DNA of 64,000 nt from Polynucleobacter sp. 78F-HAINBA (GCF_018882325.1 NZ_JACVOQ010000007.1:1-64000), one strand, 5' to 3'. Positions 29,151 to 36,880 are shown, counted from the stretch's first letter. A program made the numbers and translations. Notes: generated from the sequence alone by a model not told the origin.

Positions 29151-29181
29151 GCAACCAAATAAATAAAAGGCCTCTAGGTCA
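29151..29181 (+). repeat. Internal att remnant, third copy
   Basis: Thirty-one bases from GCAACCAAATAA to TCTAGGTCA match the sequence at attR (36938-36968) with three substitutions. They cover the tRNA's last bases and the first half of its terminator. Upstream similarity to the T arm is weak. This marks a probable old element boundary. Confidence 0.65.
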
Positions 29182-29247
29182 CAAATTTGAAAATCTTTTT
29201 ACTTAGAAAAAATCAAAAATCGCAACTATGTCGTAATTCGGAGGGGA

Positions 29248-30120
29248 TTAGGGTGGGTTTAACCGCAAATCAGGGTCGGACTTTATGACCGAACTCACCG
29301 TTGATAGAGTAACTACTGTGTTTGCCCGGTTAAATTGATCGGCAAGCTTAATTTGCTCCTTAATCGCTTTGACTCTCTCTATATTTTGAGTATCTGCCGA
29401 GTGACCGGCAATCATTAACCCAAACTCCTCTATTAGATTTGTCTCAAGGTTAGATAGAATATCCAGCCAGCCCAAACCAAACTCTGGCAATGCATCTATT
29501 TCTACCGACCTATCTGGCAATGCCAACTTTGACAACTCCTTGATGCGACTGTAGACCAAATCATTTTCTTTAACCCCCAGAGAGATGATCTTTAATTTAA
29601 GGTAGGAATAAGTCACAATATTTCTATATGCCTGATAATATTGCCATGAAATGATGCTTACAAAAGGGCGGGCAGTCCACGCTGGATCTTCCTTTACGTA
29701 GCTATCCTCAATGCCAGCCAAAAGTGATTTAGACAAAACTTGAATTTTTTCATCGCCAGCTCTTTTAGACATTTCGGGCATATTAAGCGTCGATGTAGTC
29801 TGAACCAAAGATTGCATTTTGTACGCTTTATAAAAAGCCTCGGTTAACTGATCAATCGCCTCTAATTGGCGTTTGTGGTTTATGGCATTGCGTTGTGGAA
29901 TTCCAGACAAGGAAACATCAAGTAAAGTTTTAGTTTCATTAGATTTTTCTTGGAGTTGCGACTTCATTGCCTCTAACTTTGCATCATATTCATGCTTTAT
30001 GGATGCATTAAGCTTGTTAAATACCCATGTACGAAAATATGCCAATAAAATAAGCGGCAAATTTGATAAGAAAATTATGAAAATAATTTCCCAATTACCC
30101 ATTAAGTCTTTAGCACTCAT
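29248..30120 (-). CDS. Membrane-anchored coiled-coil hypothetical protein
   Basis: A 290-residue protein with one N-terminal membrane helix (about residues 8-28, WEIIFIIFLSNLPLILLAYF), then a coiled coil (about 38-65, YDAKLEAMKSQLQEKSNE), then a helical soluble domain with no recognised motif. The membrane anchor plus coiled coil suggests an inner-membrane protein facing the cytoplasm. ATG at 30120 is chosen over a TTG one codon upstream. It stands alone between the internal att remnant and mrr. Placement in a defence-rich island makes an antiviral role possible, but nothing in the sequence proves it. Confidence 0.6.
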   Translation of the reverse strand: MSAKDLMGNWEIIFIIFLSNLPLILLAYFRTWVFNKLNASIKHEYDAKLEAMKSQLQEKSNETKTLLDVSLSGIPQRNAINHKRQLEAIDQLTEAFYKAYKMQSLVQTTSTLNMPEMSKRAGDEKIQVLSKSLLAGIEDSYVKEDPAWTARPFVSIISWQYYQAYRNIVTYSYLKLKIISLGVKENDLVYSRIKELSKLALPDRSVEIDALPEFGLGWLDILSNLETNLIEEFGLMIAGHSADTQNIERVKAIKEQIKLADQFNRANTVVTLSTVSSVIKSDPDLRLNPP

Positions 30121-30364
30121 CAAGTTTTCTCTTTTTATTTTTTTGAATCAAACTCAGCAGCTCGCGCAAACTCGGCTAGGCAATAATTTATCATCTAGAT
30201 ACTTATCTCTTAGCGCATTAAAAACATTAGTTTCCAACATACAAGAGGTGTGGCTCATTTAACTATTAATCTAGCAGGTTTACAGGTAAGAAATTTCAGA
30301 GTGCCAGATACTTAAAATTGGTTTTGTCTTTGGCTTCTTTGGCTCAGACACCAACTCTAAGAAT

Positions 30365-31285
30365 CTAATTAATCGGCTCGTAAAAATATATGGGCTTTAA
30401 GCGTAATCTATTCTTATCTTCATCCTCAAGCTTCGAGTAGAACTCCTGCCACAGCTCAATCAATCTATCTAAGTCAATGAGCTCCACGTGAATGTGCGAA
30501 GCTCTAGCGGTCATTTTCGTGTCATAAGTAAATCCACCCGAAGATACGAAGATCCCAACATCACCATCTCTTTGCAATAAGCCCATCAACTGGCGCACCT
30601 CATCAACGCTAGCAGAGGATTCTCTATGCTTAATTTGAACCTTGATCCTTGGAGCTACTACACCCAAAGGATCCTGGTAGGCGATGATGTCTACCCCACC
30701 ATCCTTGCCTTTAGGCGCAATAAATGGGGTGTGATAACCCATAGCTCGTAAGAGCGCGCCAACGAGATCTTGGAACTCGTAAGGGTTAAGGCTATTAATT
30801 TGATTTCTTAAACCTTCATTAGCAAGCTCTTCCATTTCTTGGAGGGTTGCTTCTTGAGCTTGTTCTGTGACACTCTTTCTATCAGAGTCCTCATCAATCA
30901 CATCGGACTTGATGTCTTCTTTTTCTTTTTTAGGATTTGCCTCTCTCCAACTTCTATATGCCTGACTAGCAGTAGCGAGTAACTCAACCTCACCTAGTGC
31001 AAGTGCAGCATCACCCTCAGGAGTCAAATACCAAACTCCTTTTTTCTTAACCAAAAAACCGGCTTTAATTAAATCAATACTATAAAAGTGAAGAATTGAT
31101 TCCCACCGAATCTTTCCAGTTTTTTCATAAGTTGACTTAGCCCAATCATCGAGCTCAACAGTTTTACCAACCTCATCAACAACATCTTTCCCGGGGGCCT
31201 CACCACCCTTTGCCTTAAGTATTTTTAAAGCCGCATATGAGACTTTGGCTGCTAGCTGCTTTGAGGGTGCTAATGGTTTTGACAT
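30365..31285 (-). CDS. mrr: Mrr-type restriction endonuclease
   Basis: Mrr proteins cut modified DNA. The 306 residues have an N-terminal winged helix (about 12-95), a charged linker, and a PD-(D/E)xK nuclease domain with GKDGGVDI (Asp199) and VQIKHR (Gln217, Lys219), the D-QxK form of the active site. YEFQDLVGALLRAMGY begins the domain as in other Mrr proteins. The ATG at 31285 is taken over a TTG two codons earlier. A 12-base perfect dyad stands ten bases before the start codon, so expression is probably repressed. The modification it senses cannot be told from sequence. Confidence 0.9.
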   Translation of the reverse strand: MSKPLAPSKQLAAKVSYAALKILKAKGGEAPGKDVVDEVGKTVELDDWAKSTYEKTGKIRWESILHFYSIDLIKAGFLVKKKGVWYLTPEGDAALALGEVELLATASQAYRSWREANPKKEKEDIKSDVIDEDSDRKSVTEQAQEATLQEMEELANEGLRNQINSLNPYEFQDLVGALLRAMGYHTPFIAPKGKDGGVDIIAYQDPLGVVAPRIKVQIKHRESSASVDEVRQLMGLLQRDGDVGIFVSSGGFTYDTKMTARASHIHVELIDLDRLIELWQEFYSKLEDEDKNRLRLKPIYFYEPIN

Positions 31286-31294
31286 ATGCAATTC

Positions 31295-31321
31295 ACTGTA
31301 ATTAATAGAATTAATTACAGT
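31295..31321. promoter_or_regulatory. Perfect 12-bp dyad in front of mrr
   Basis: ACTGTAATTAAT (31295-31306) and ATTAATTACAGT (31310-31321) pair exactly around AGA, ten bases upstream of the mrr ATG. This is a strong operator candidate and would cover the ribosome site region. Confidence 0.72.
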
Positions 31322-31457
31322 TTAACCACATATCGTTGCAACTCTTTCTACATATGTCTGTGTCGGCATAATCCCTCCCCGGGGGAGGATTATTGCTTTC
31401 CATGACAGATCCAGTCTATTGCCATCGCGTTAAGTGGTCACATACTGCTTTGCATCC

Positions 31458-31955
31458 TCACTCTATTGAAAGCAATGTCTCTAGCGCTTTAATTACAGCA
31501 GCCTTATGCTCCAGATCAACGCCCATGGTGATGTCAATATCGGCAGTAATATGATTTCTCTTCAATATTGTCTTATAGTCAATTCCATGCGCCTGGCATA
31601 CTTCCTTTAGCGCCTCAAGATGGGCGGTAATCAACTGCTTTCCGCGCGCCAATGCCTCTAAATGCTGATTTGGATTAATCATCTCATCCTTGATATGGGC
31701 GTACGCCATCTTCAAAATAGCAGCTGCATAAAAGGATTCAAGTCGCCAATAGTCAACAGCCCAGGCATAGATTGCGTAATGGATACGCTCTAATTTTTCT
31801 ACAAACTGGGTATCTAACATGGTGTAGGTTTTGCGGGGAACCACGGATTGGATTCGAAGCGACTCTAGCTCATCGCCAAGATGGGCATACGCTGCAGCAG
31901 CCAGCTGATGGTTAGTCATGTGCTCATAAGCAGCACTTAATGGTTTTTGGTTCAT
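31458..31955 (-). CDS. Hypothetical protein, fifth gene of the element module
   Basis: A 165-residue helical protein without signal peptide or membrane segment. Distinct stretches are YEHMTNHQLAAAAYAHL and a His-rich, regular helix HLEALKEVCQAHGIDYKTIL. I recognise no family. Its start overlaps the previous gene's stop by four bases (ATGA), as do the others in this five-gene set, so all are translated together. Nothing indicates the biochemical role. A GC-rich palindrome lies 70 bases downstream at 31374-31388. Confidence 0.62.
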   Translation of the reverse strand: MNQKPLSAAYEHMTNHQLAAAAYAHLGDELESLRIQSVVPRKTYTMLDTQFVEKLERIHYAIYAWAVDYWRLESFYAAAILKMAYAHIKDEMINPNQHLEALARGKQLITAHLEALKEVCQAHGIDYKTILKRNHITADIDITMGVDLEHKAAVIKALETLLSIE

Positions 31956-32299
31956 TTTGTGTGTTTCCTGATTTTGTTTGCCTGATCAATAATTTCTACC
32001 CGACGCTGTAACTCACAAGTCTCATGGGCTTTGCGCACCATGTCTAAGACATAGGCCAAACGCGTGCCATCTTGCGTATCAATGCGCCCCATCCTCATAT
32101 CCCTGTATAGCCTTGCCATCTCCATCCGGATCGTTTCGGCATCATTGAGCCTGATCTTGTGCATGCTATTTAAGGGGGTAGGGTTCAGAACTTCGCCTTG
32201 ATCGTGCTGGGTTTGAGAGCCATCTTCTGACCCAGCTCCTACACTAGGGTGAGGCTCCATATTGCCAGCCCCCAAAGGTGTTAACTCGTCTTGTCTCAT
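31952..32299 (-). CDS. Hypothetical protein, fourth gene of the element module
   Basis: A 115-residue protein with a disordered first half rich in Gly, Pro, Ser and Gln, then a conserved-looking helical half, IRMEMARLYRDMRMGRIDTQDGTRLAYVLDMV. This second part resembles short proteins that accompany phage and element replication or packaging genes; I cannot name the family with confidence. It overlaps both neighbours by four bases. The role is unknown. Confidence 0.62.
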   Translation of the reverse strand: MRQDELTPLGAGNMEPHPSVGAGSEDGSQTQHDQGEVLNPTPLNSMHKIRLNDAETIRMEMARLYRDMRMGRIDTQDGTRLAYVLDMVRKAHETCELQRRVEIIDQANKIRKHTK

Positions 32300-32721
32300 G
32301 ACTGGGTTGCAGGCAATGTAAGTTGGCTGCCTGAAGCATCTAACGCATCGCCCTCTTCTCCCAGGCTCGAGTCATCATCACATCCAGCAATGGAGCAAAC
32401 CGTTTGCGCCTTTTCATAGAGTGTCTTGGCACTGGTTAAATGACATACGTCCACATGCTTATCATTAGAAAGATCTCCCCAATGCTCACTTATGGCATCC
32501 AAAAGTTCATCTAATTTGGTACGCACCACTAGACGGATCTGGGCTGTGTAGTTAACTTCAATGAGCTTCATTTGCTCTGCCAATAACTTGACATGAAGTT
32601 TGTTGAGTTTGATTGTCTGTGCTTGCTCACTAACGCCACATGATTGCTCAAGATGCACCTCATTTAGGCCTCGTTCAATACAGTAGGCTAAGTCATAAAT
32701 CTTCGTTAATTGTTGAGTCAT
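32296..32721 (-). CDS. Hypothetical protein, third gene of the element module
   Basis: A 141-residue protein, helical in its first two thirds (KLNKLHVKLLAEQMKLIEV) with an acidic, Ser-rich tail. No signal peptide, membrane segment or recognised motif is present. The cysteines are scattered and do not form a metal motif. It overlaps both neighbours by four bases, and must be part of the same operon as the HTH and wHTH genes upstream. Confidence 0.6.
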   Translation of the reverse strand: MTQQLTKIYDLAYCIERGLNEVHLEQSCGVSEQAQTIKLNKLHVKLLAEQMKLIEVNYTAQIRLVVRTKLDELLDAISEHWGDLSNDKHVDVCHLTSAKTLYEKAQTVCSIAGCDDDSSLGEEGDALDASGSQLTLPATQS

Positions 32722-33437
32722 TTTTTATCCTGGTTAAATTTATTTGGAGCAAAAGTTCCATAAGTTACTAAGAACGATTTTTCCAATTCCTTTTGGTCAT
32801 AAAGTTTTATGTTTAATAACTTAGGTTGCACAATCTTCATTGGCTTTCCTTGCTGTATATATGGCATATCTAAGTAGCTCCCAATATTTGGGAACGAGAG
32901 GATCATTGTTTCTGCGTTAACTAGACCCCCACTCGTTCCCATAGGTTTCTTAAACTTAAGCTTTTTCGGCCTGCATTCCCAATTCTTGGGATGCCCCCTC
33001 CCAATTTTTGACCCCTCATTTTTTTCCACAGAAGACTTCCAGTTCTGATAGGCATAGCTCACAAACTGATTTAAAAATTGCCCCTCCGCCTTATTGATAC
33101 GCTTCCAGGTGATGGCGTATAAGTTACATACCCCACTCAGATTTCCTCCGCGACGAGTTTGATAAATCATCCCATGCGCGATGAGCTCCTTGACCGCTCT
33201 GGTCATGGTGTTTTTTGAGAAGCCTCTTTTAGCAACCGTTTCGGATGAGATCCATATTGAGCCGTTATTGTTGCCCCTATAAAAATGAAGGATTTCAATA
33301 AGTGCAGCTCTAGCTGCATAGCTCAAGTCTATGTACGCCGAACTATTGAGGACCTCTGAGGGTATTTGTATGAATGGTTCAACCTGCTTCTTGGGTGCTG
33401 ATTGAATTGCACCTCTACGCAATCTATCCTCAGCCAT
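32718..33437 (-). CDS. Winged-helix replication/regulatory protein of the element
   Basis: The ATG at 33437 is chosen because a GGAGGT ribosome site lies five bases before it, inside the end of the previous gene, giving 239 residues. The N-terminal domain (about 25-115) has IPSEVLNSSAYIDLS, NNNGSIWISSETVAKRGFS and KNTMTRAVKELIAHGMIYQTRRGG, the winged helix known from phage and plasmid replication or helper proteins. The C-terminal half is basic and unassigned. It overlaps the AlpA-like gene by eight bases. A role in replication or excision of the element is inferred. Confidence 0.7.
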   Translation of the reverse strand: MAEDRLRRGAIQSAPKKQVEPFIQIPSEVLNSSAYIDLSYAARAALIEILHFYRGNNNGSIWISSETVAKRGFSKNTMTRAVKELIAHGMIYQTRRGGNLSGVCNLYAITWKRINKAEGQFLNQFVSYAYQNWKSSVEKNEGSKIGRGHPKNWECRPKKLKFKKPMGTSGGLVNAETMILSFPNIGSYLDMPYIQQGKPMKIVQPKLLNIKLYDQKELEKSFLVTYGTFAPNKFNQDKK

Positions 33438-33693
33438 GGGATACCTCCATATACCGACTGGCTTGATATTCCGAAACCTCTTCACTAATGTAGTTGCGTG
33501 ATTCCACCCCCAAGGATTCGCCATTCAAAAGTTTGACAATCTCGGAGATCGGCCACAACAGGCGCCCACCTACTTTTACAGGTTTGATGCCATAGCAATG
33601 CCCGGTTAGGCAGTAATTTTTTCTAATGGTTTTTGTTGAGCATTTAGCCGACTGCGCAAATGCTTCAGTTGTAGTCAACTCAGGTAATTGCAT
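33430..33693 (-). CDS. AlpA-like HTH protein
   Basis: An 87-residue protein with an N-terminal helix-turn-helix of the AlpA/excisionase type (TTEAFAQSAKCSTKTIRKNY, then GIKPVKVGGRLLWPISEIVKLLNG). Such proteins switch on integrase or excision in P4-like elements and satellites. It is the first gene of a five-gene overlapping operon and has a 7-base dyad upstream at 33706-33735, possibly its own operator. Function as regulator or excision factor is inferred from family and position. Confidence 0.7.
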   Translation of the reverse strand: MQLPELTTTEAFAQSAKCSTKTIRKNYCLTGHCYGIKPVKVGGRLLWPISEIVKLLNGESLGVESRNYISEEVSEYQASRYMEVSHG

Positions 33694-33705
33694 GATTATT
33701 GATTC

Positions 33706-33735
33706 CTATGTATCCCGATAAATTTCGGTACATAG
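33706..33735. promoter_or_regulatory. Dyad upstream of the AlpA-like gene
   Basis: CTATGTA (33706-33712) and TACATAG (33729-33735) are separated by 16 bases, with further partial symmetry inside. The dyad starts 13 bases upstream of the start codon and is a likely operator of the operon. Confidence 0.5.
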
Positions 33736-33770
33736 TTAATTTATGCAATACGAGGCATTACGAATAGATG

Positions 33771-33784
33771 GTCTCTGCAGAGAC
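33771..33784. repeat. Perfect 14-bp palindrome in the intergenic gap
   Basis: GTCTCTGCAGAGAC reads the same on both strands. It stands in the 111-base gap between the AlpA-like gene's upstream region and the end of the 223-residue gene. Binding site or chance cannot be decided. Confidence 0.4.
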
Positions 33785-33804
33785 GCTGTGATTTTAAAAC
33801 AACA

Positions 33805-34476
33805 TTATTTAGCTGTTTTTCTCTCCGGCCTACCTTCTGGGTAAAGAAGCCATCCGTAAATGGTCTCTTCAATATTGTCGCCTTTAAATTCGAATCTAAT
33901 ATCTTCCCTGCTTGCAAAATCTATCAATGCCCCTTTTAAAGCGTACTTGGCTTTGTTTTTGCTCTTAAAAATAGTGGGGTCGTACAGCCTATTGGCTTCG
34001 TTACGCATTTTTCTTGTCGGATCCTGGCGCACTTCTCTTGCATGTCTCAAATTTGCATCCATTGCCTCTGCAAAATCCTCCTGAAGATGCTTATCAAAAA
34101 TGCAGTAACTAGCCACACCAAGCAATCGAAATGAGTCAAGCAGATGGGATATATCAACCTGATTCATATCGCCATCCAGAATCTTAGCTTTCTCGACCCT
34201 ACAATGCAGAGAATGCAGAGCCTCTCGCGCAGATACATAAGCCCCAAGTAACTGTCGTTTTTCAGGAGATTCGTAGGCTTTTTTCAAAGCAGCCAAATTA
34301 TCTGAATCTCTTAGGCTTGACTTGCAGCCCTCTACATCAATGCTTACTCCAAGCCTTTCAGCAGAACTTTCATATAGCTTTATTGCCTCAGTCAGCGCGT
34401 CATCTAGCTTGCCCCGAATCAGTGATGCGTTTAATGCAACACTATTTTTATTGCTAGGCTGAGATGGCTTACGCAT
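33805..34476 (-). CDS. Hypothetical protein behind HigBA
   Basis: A 223-residue soluble, largely helical, charged protein. The N-terminal half is coiled-coil-like, and the end has FKSKNKAKYALKGALIDFASREDI. I recognise no family. It overlaps the preceding antitoxin-like gene by eight bases and therefore belongs to the higB-higA operon. Its cotranscription with toxin-antitoxin genes is the only clue to role. Confidence 0.6.
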   Translation of the reverse strand: MRKPSQPSNKNSVALNASLIRGKLDDALTEAIKLYESSAERLGVSIDVEGCKSSLRDSDNLAALKKAYESPEKRQLLGAYVSAREALHSLHCRVEKAKILDGDMNQVDISHLLDSFRLLGVASYCIFDKHLQEDFAEAMDANLRHAREVRQDPTRKMRNEANRLYDPTIFKSKNKAKYALKGALIDFASREDIRFEFKGDNIEETIYGWLLYPEGRPERKTAK

Positions 34477-34729
34477 GAAGCTCAGTCACACTCAACCTTA
34501 ACCCAACAGAATGCAAGATTCTATTCATGGTATCTAGCGTTGGATTACTACTCTCATCCAGAGAATCAATTTCTATAATCCCGTTTGCCTGGGCTACATG
34601 GCGCAACGAAACCAATAGAACCTCTTTATCATTCAACTCCATGACAGCATCCAAATAGGCCGCCGCCTCTGTTGGATTAGCCAATGAAGAAAGGAAAGAA
34701 TATCCATGGCTTTTATCGCGCCCACCCAT
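34469..34729 (-). CDS. Antitoxin-like DNA-binding protein without own toxin
   Basis: An 86-residue protein with the ends of the HigA2-type antitoxin family: AAAYLDAVMELNDKEVLLVSLRHVAQANG, then NPTLDTMNRILHSVGLRLSV. The usual HTH sequence between these parts is diverged (IIEIDSLDESS), so DNA binding may be lost. It starts two bases after the higA stop. No second toxin is near, so it may be a spare antitoxin or a regulator of the operon. Confidence 0.6.
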   Translation of the reverse strand: MGGRDKSHGYSFLSSLANPTEAAAYLDAVMELNDKEVLLVSLRHVAQANGIIEIDSLDESSNPTLDTMNRILHSVGLRLSVTELHA

Positions 34730-34731
34730 GG

Positions 34732-35031
34732 CTAAGCCTCTTTGCCGTTCACGACTAAACGCTTAATCTTGGGTATGCGGGCTTTCTTGGCTTGCCATAA
34801 GTCCCATTGCAACTGCATACCAAGCCACAAGTCTGGCGAAGTACCAAGCCATGCAGATAGCCTTAGCGCCATGTCCGCAGAGATTCCCGCTTTTCCATTC
34901 AATATTTTGGAAAATGTAGGGCGCGAGACTTTCAATTGCTCGGCGGCATCCGTAACCGTTAAATTTTCGGGCATCCATTCCCGTAACACTTCGCTAGGAT
35001 GCGCCGGATTGTGCATATCCCCCATATTCAT
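34732..35031 (-). CDS. higA: HigA antitoxin
   Basis: This 99-residue Xre-type antitoxin has the family opening HNPAHPSEVLREWM, an HTH (TVTDAAEQLKVSRPTFSKILNGKAGI) and the end LGTSPDLWLGMQLQWDLWQA. It binds and neutralises HigB and represses the operon. It follows higB after five bases. Two in-frame ATGs lie near the start; the first is used. It is a second, chaperone-free HigBA in the same island, distinct in sequence from the pair at 18.3-19.1 kb. Confidence 0.9.
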   Translation of the reverse strand: MNMGDMHNPAHPSEVLREWMPENLTVTDAAEQLKVSRPTFSKILNGKAGISADMALRLSAWLGTSPDLWLGMQLQWDLWQAKKARIPKIKRLVVNGKEA

Positions 35032-35036
35032 TCCTC

Positions 35037-35315
35037 TTAGTGGTAATCCTGATAATTGACCAAAACGGCATCATCGCCCTCAAATCTGAATGTCATTCGC
35101 CAATTGCCATTCACTGATACCGACCAATGCTTATCCAAGTTACCGGATAGTAGATGAAGATTCCAAGCAGGAGTCCTCATATCGTTTTCATCCTTAGCAT
35201 TGTTTAAAGCCGTTAACAGTATTTGCAACTTCTTTGCATGGTGGGCTTGAATCCCTTCCTTACTTCCCGTGAGAAAGAAGATTTCTAAGCCCTTGTGCTT
35301 GAATGATTTAATCAT
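35037..35315 (-). CDS. higB: HigB toxin
   Basis: A 92-residue RelE-superfamily ribosome-dependent mRNA endonuclease. The family pattern is complete: MIKSFKHKGLEIFFLTG, then QAHHAKKLQILLTALNNA, LHLLSGNLDKHWSVSVNGNWRMTFRF and the C-terminal VNYQDYH with the catalytic-type tyrosine and histidine. It is the first gene of a four-gene operon with higA, an antitoxin-like gene and a hypothetical gene. It lies next to the integrase, where addiction genes help retain the element. Confidence 0.91.
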   Translation of the reverse strand: MIKSFKHKGLEIFFLTGSKEGIQAHHAKKLQILLTALNNAKDENDMRTPAWNLHLLSGNLDKHWSVSVNGNWRMTFRFEGDDAVLVNYQDYH

Positions 35316-35367
35316 TGGTTATAGTGTAGCGTGTAAGTTAACAGTTAACAAGTAATTTATCGAATAT

Positions 35368-36723
35368 TTATGCCTGGGCAGAAGTACCGCCAACCACTTT
35401 AAGCAATTGCGCGCCATCCTGAGGCTTAAATTCAATACCTGCCTGCTCCAAAATCCAAGCCTCATATTTGGTATGCCAAATAGCCAACAATTCAATAGGG
35501 CGCGATATATAGTGCTTTTCAGCCGTTGCGCTTGGCTTATGCCCCTTAATTTCAGCAACAATCCCCACGGGCATTTCCACCCATTCAGCCAATGAAGCAA
35601 AAGTTCGGCGCAATCCATGAATGGTTACGGGCGGCAACTGAGCAAGGTCTAAAGCGCGATGATGAGAAACGCTTGGGTCGGTATATCTTCCATCCTTAGA
35701 TAAGGGACTACTAAACACCCATTCATTGCGCCTTGGTAAATTCTCAATCAAGCCTTTTAAATAAGGGGTGAGCGGTATTTTCCTGCCCTGCTCTTCCACC
35801 TTGTCTTTGAGCCACACGGCATTCCATTGAAAATCAACATCAACCCATTTCAGATTTGCCATTTCTTCCCTCCGCGCGCCCGTTAGGATTACCGCTTGTA
35901 GGTAGACTTTAGCAACTTTGCTATTTAGGGAATTAACCGCCTTAAACCACGGCTTTAGCTGAGCGCGTTGCAATACATCAAAACGCTTACTCTTACGACT
36001 GGGCACTTCATCGCGCAATTCCTTGCTCTCTACTGCGTTCACATCAATAATTTTTAAATACTCAGGCCTGATTGAGCACCAACGCCAAAACGCTCTAAAC
36101 ATTTCAAACCCTTGACGGGCATTATTGGCTCTTGTTGAAGCTTCGACCTTTTGCCAGTCGGCCAATACATCGGCTGAAATGTCGACCATCCGCATAGACA
36201 TGAGAGGATATAAAACACCCGCCTTGGTTTTCTCTTTACTGCGTTTTCTTTCCTCGCCGCCTGCCTGAGATAAGTTCTCATGGTCTTTTAAGTGCCTCGC
36301 GCCCCATTTCTTGCCTCTCTCAATATGAGGTCTAGTCATTTTGTCTTTTTGGTAATCAAGATACTCATTCCACACTTGACCCACCAAAAGCTCTTTGCTT
36401 TTTTCATCGGCGGCTTTAGCGTCGGTTTCTTCTTTTTGGGCTTTAGCCAACTCTCTAGGGTCAATACCTTGGTCGGTTAATGCTTTAAGTCGGTTTGCTT
36501 CTGCTTGGGCCTTGCTAATGGTGTAGGTGCGAACATCACCAATAGTGAGTCTAAGGGTCTTGCTATGTAGCTTAGTTTGGAAAATATAGGACTTAGCGCC
36601 TGCGGCAGTAGCCCTTAGACCCAATCCGGCAGACTTGCCATCCCAAAGGATGGATTGCTCTTTTCCAGCTTCGCACTTGTAAGCCTCAACCCTGCCAGCA
36701 GTAAAGTTTTGGTTCTTTGCCAT
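35368..36723 (-). CDS. Tyrosine recombinase (island integrase)
   Basis: A P4/XerC-type integrase of 451 residues from ATG 36723; a longer start at 36750 would overlap the arm-type site. The N-terminal DUF4102-like domain (about 1-95, GKSAGLGLRATAAGAKSYIFQTK) binds arm sites, a core-binding domain follows, and the catalytic domain has TGARRE (Arg284), HGLRRTF (His369, Arg372), GHK and the nucleophile Tyr405. All are present, so it looks functional. It reads inward from attR, 172 bases away, and very likely drives integration into tRNA-fMet. Confidence 0.93.
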   Translation of the reverse strand: MAKNQNFTAGRVEAYKCEAGKEQSILWDGKSAGLGLRATAAGAKSYIFQTKLHSKTLRLTIGDVRTYTISKAQAEANRLKALTDQGIDPRELAKAQKEETDAKAADEKSKELLVGQVWNEYLDYQKDKMTRPHIERGKKWGARHLKDHENLSQAGGEERKRSKEKTKAGVLYPLMSMRMVDISADVLADWQKVEASTRANNARQGFEMFRAFWRWCSIRPEYLKIIDVNAVESKELRDEVPSRKSKRFDVLQRAQLKPWFKAVNSLNSKVAKVYLQAVILTGARREEMANLKWVDVDFQWNAVWLKDKVEEQGRKIPLTPYLKGLIENLPRRNEWVFSSPLSKDGRYTDPSVSHHRALDLAQLPPVTIHGLRRTFASLAEWVEMPVGIVAEIKGHKPSATAEKHYISRPIELLAIWHTKYEAWILEQAGIEFKPQDGAQLLKVVGGTSAQA

Positions 36724-36747
36724 CCCGTTTATACCCCGAAAAAGGTT

Positions 36748-36767
36748 CATGTAACCGCTATGTAACC
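36748..36767. promoter_or_regulatory. Right arm-type integrase site candidate
   Basis: Eighteen of 20 bases match the left-end site at 18121-18140, with AATAAT following in both. It sits upstream of the integrase start, so binding could also repress the integrase gene. Confidence 0.5.
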
Positions 36768-36795
36768 CAATAATAGCAATATAAGGGAATATTTG

Positions 36796-36880
36796 GCAAT
36801 ACTTAGAGTATTGCTAAAGTCGTTAAAAACTATATATATTAAGATGTTAAGCCATTTTGGTAATACTTAGGAATACTCAG
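36796..36880. repeat. Repeats between integrase and attR
   Basis: A perfect dyad, GCAATACT-TAG-AGTATTGC, lies at 36796-36814. AATACTTAG or AATACTCAG occurs three times (36798, 36862, 36872). Such clusters beside att sites usually bind the integrase or an excision factor. Confidence 0.5.

Noticed and set aside
31374-31388. GC-rich palindrome CCTCCCC-G-GGGGAGG as a terminator
   Set aside because: The symmetry is exact, but no T run follows on either side and the loop is one base. It may be a protein site.
34763-34978. 71-codon frame within higA on the same strand
   Set aside because: It is a shifted frame of the conserved antitoxin gene.
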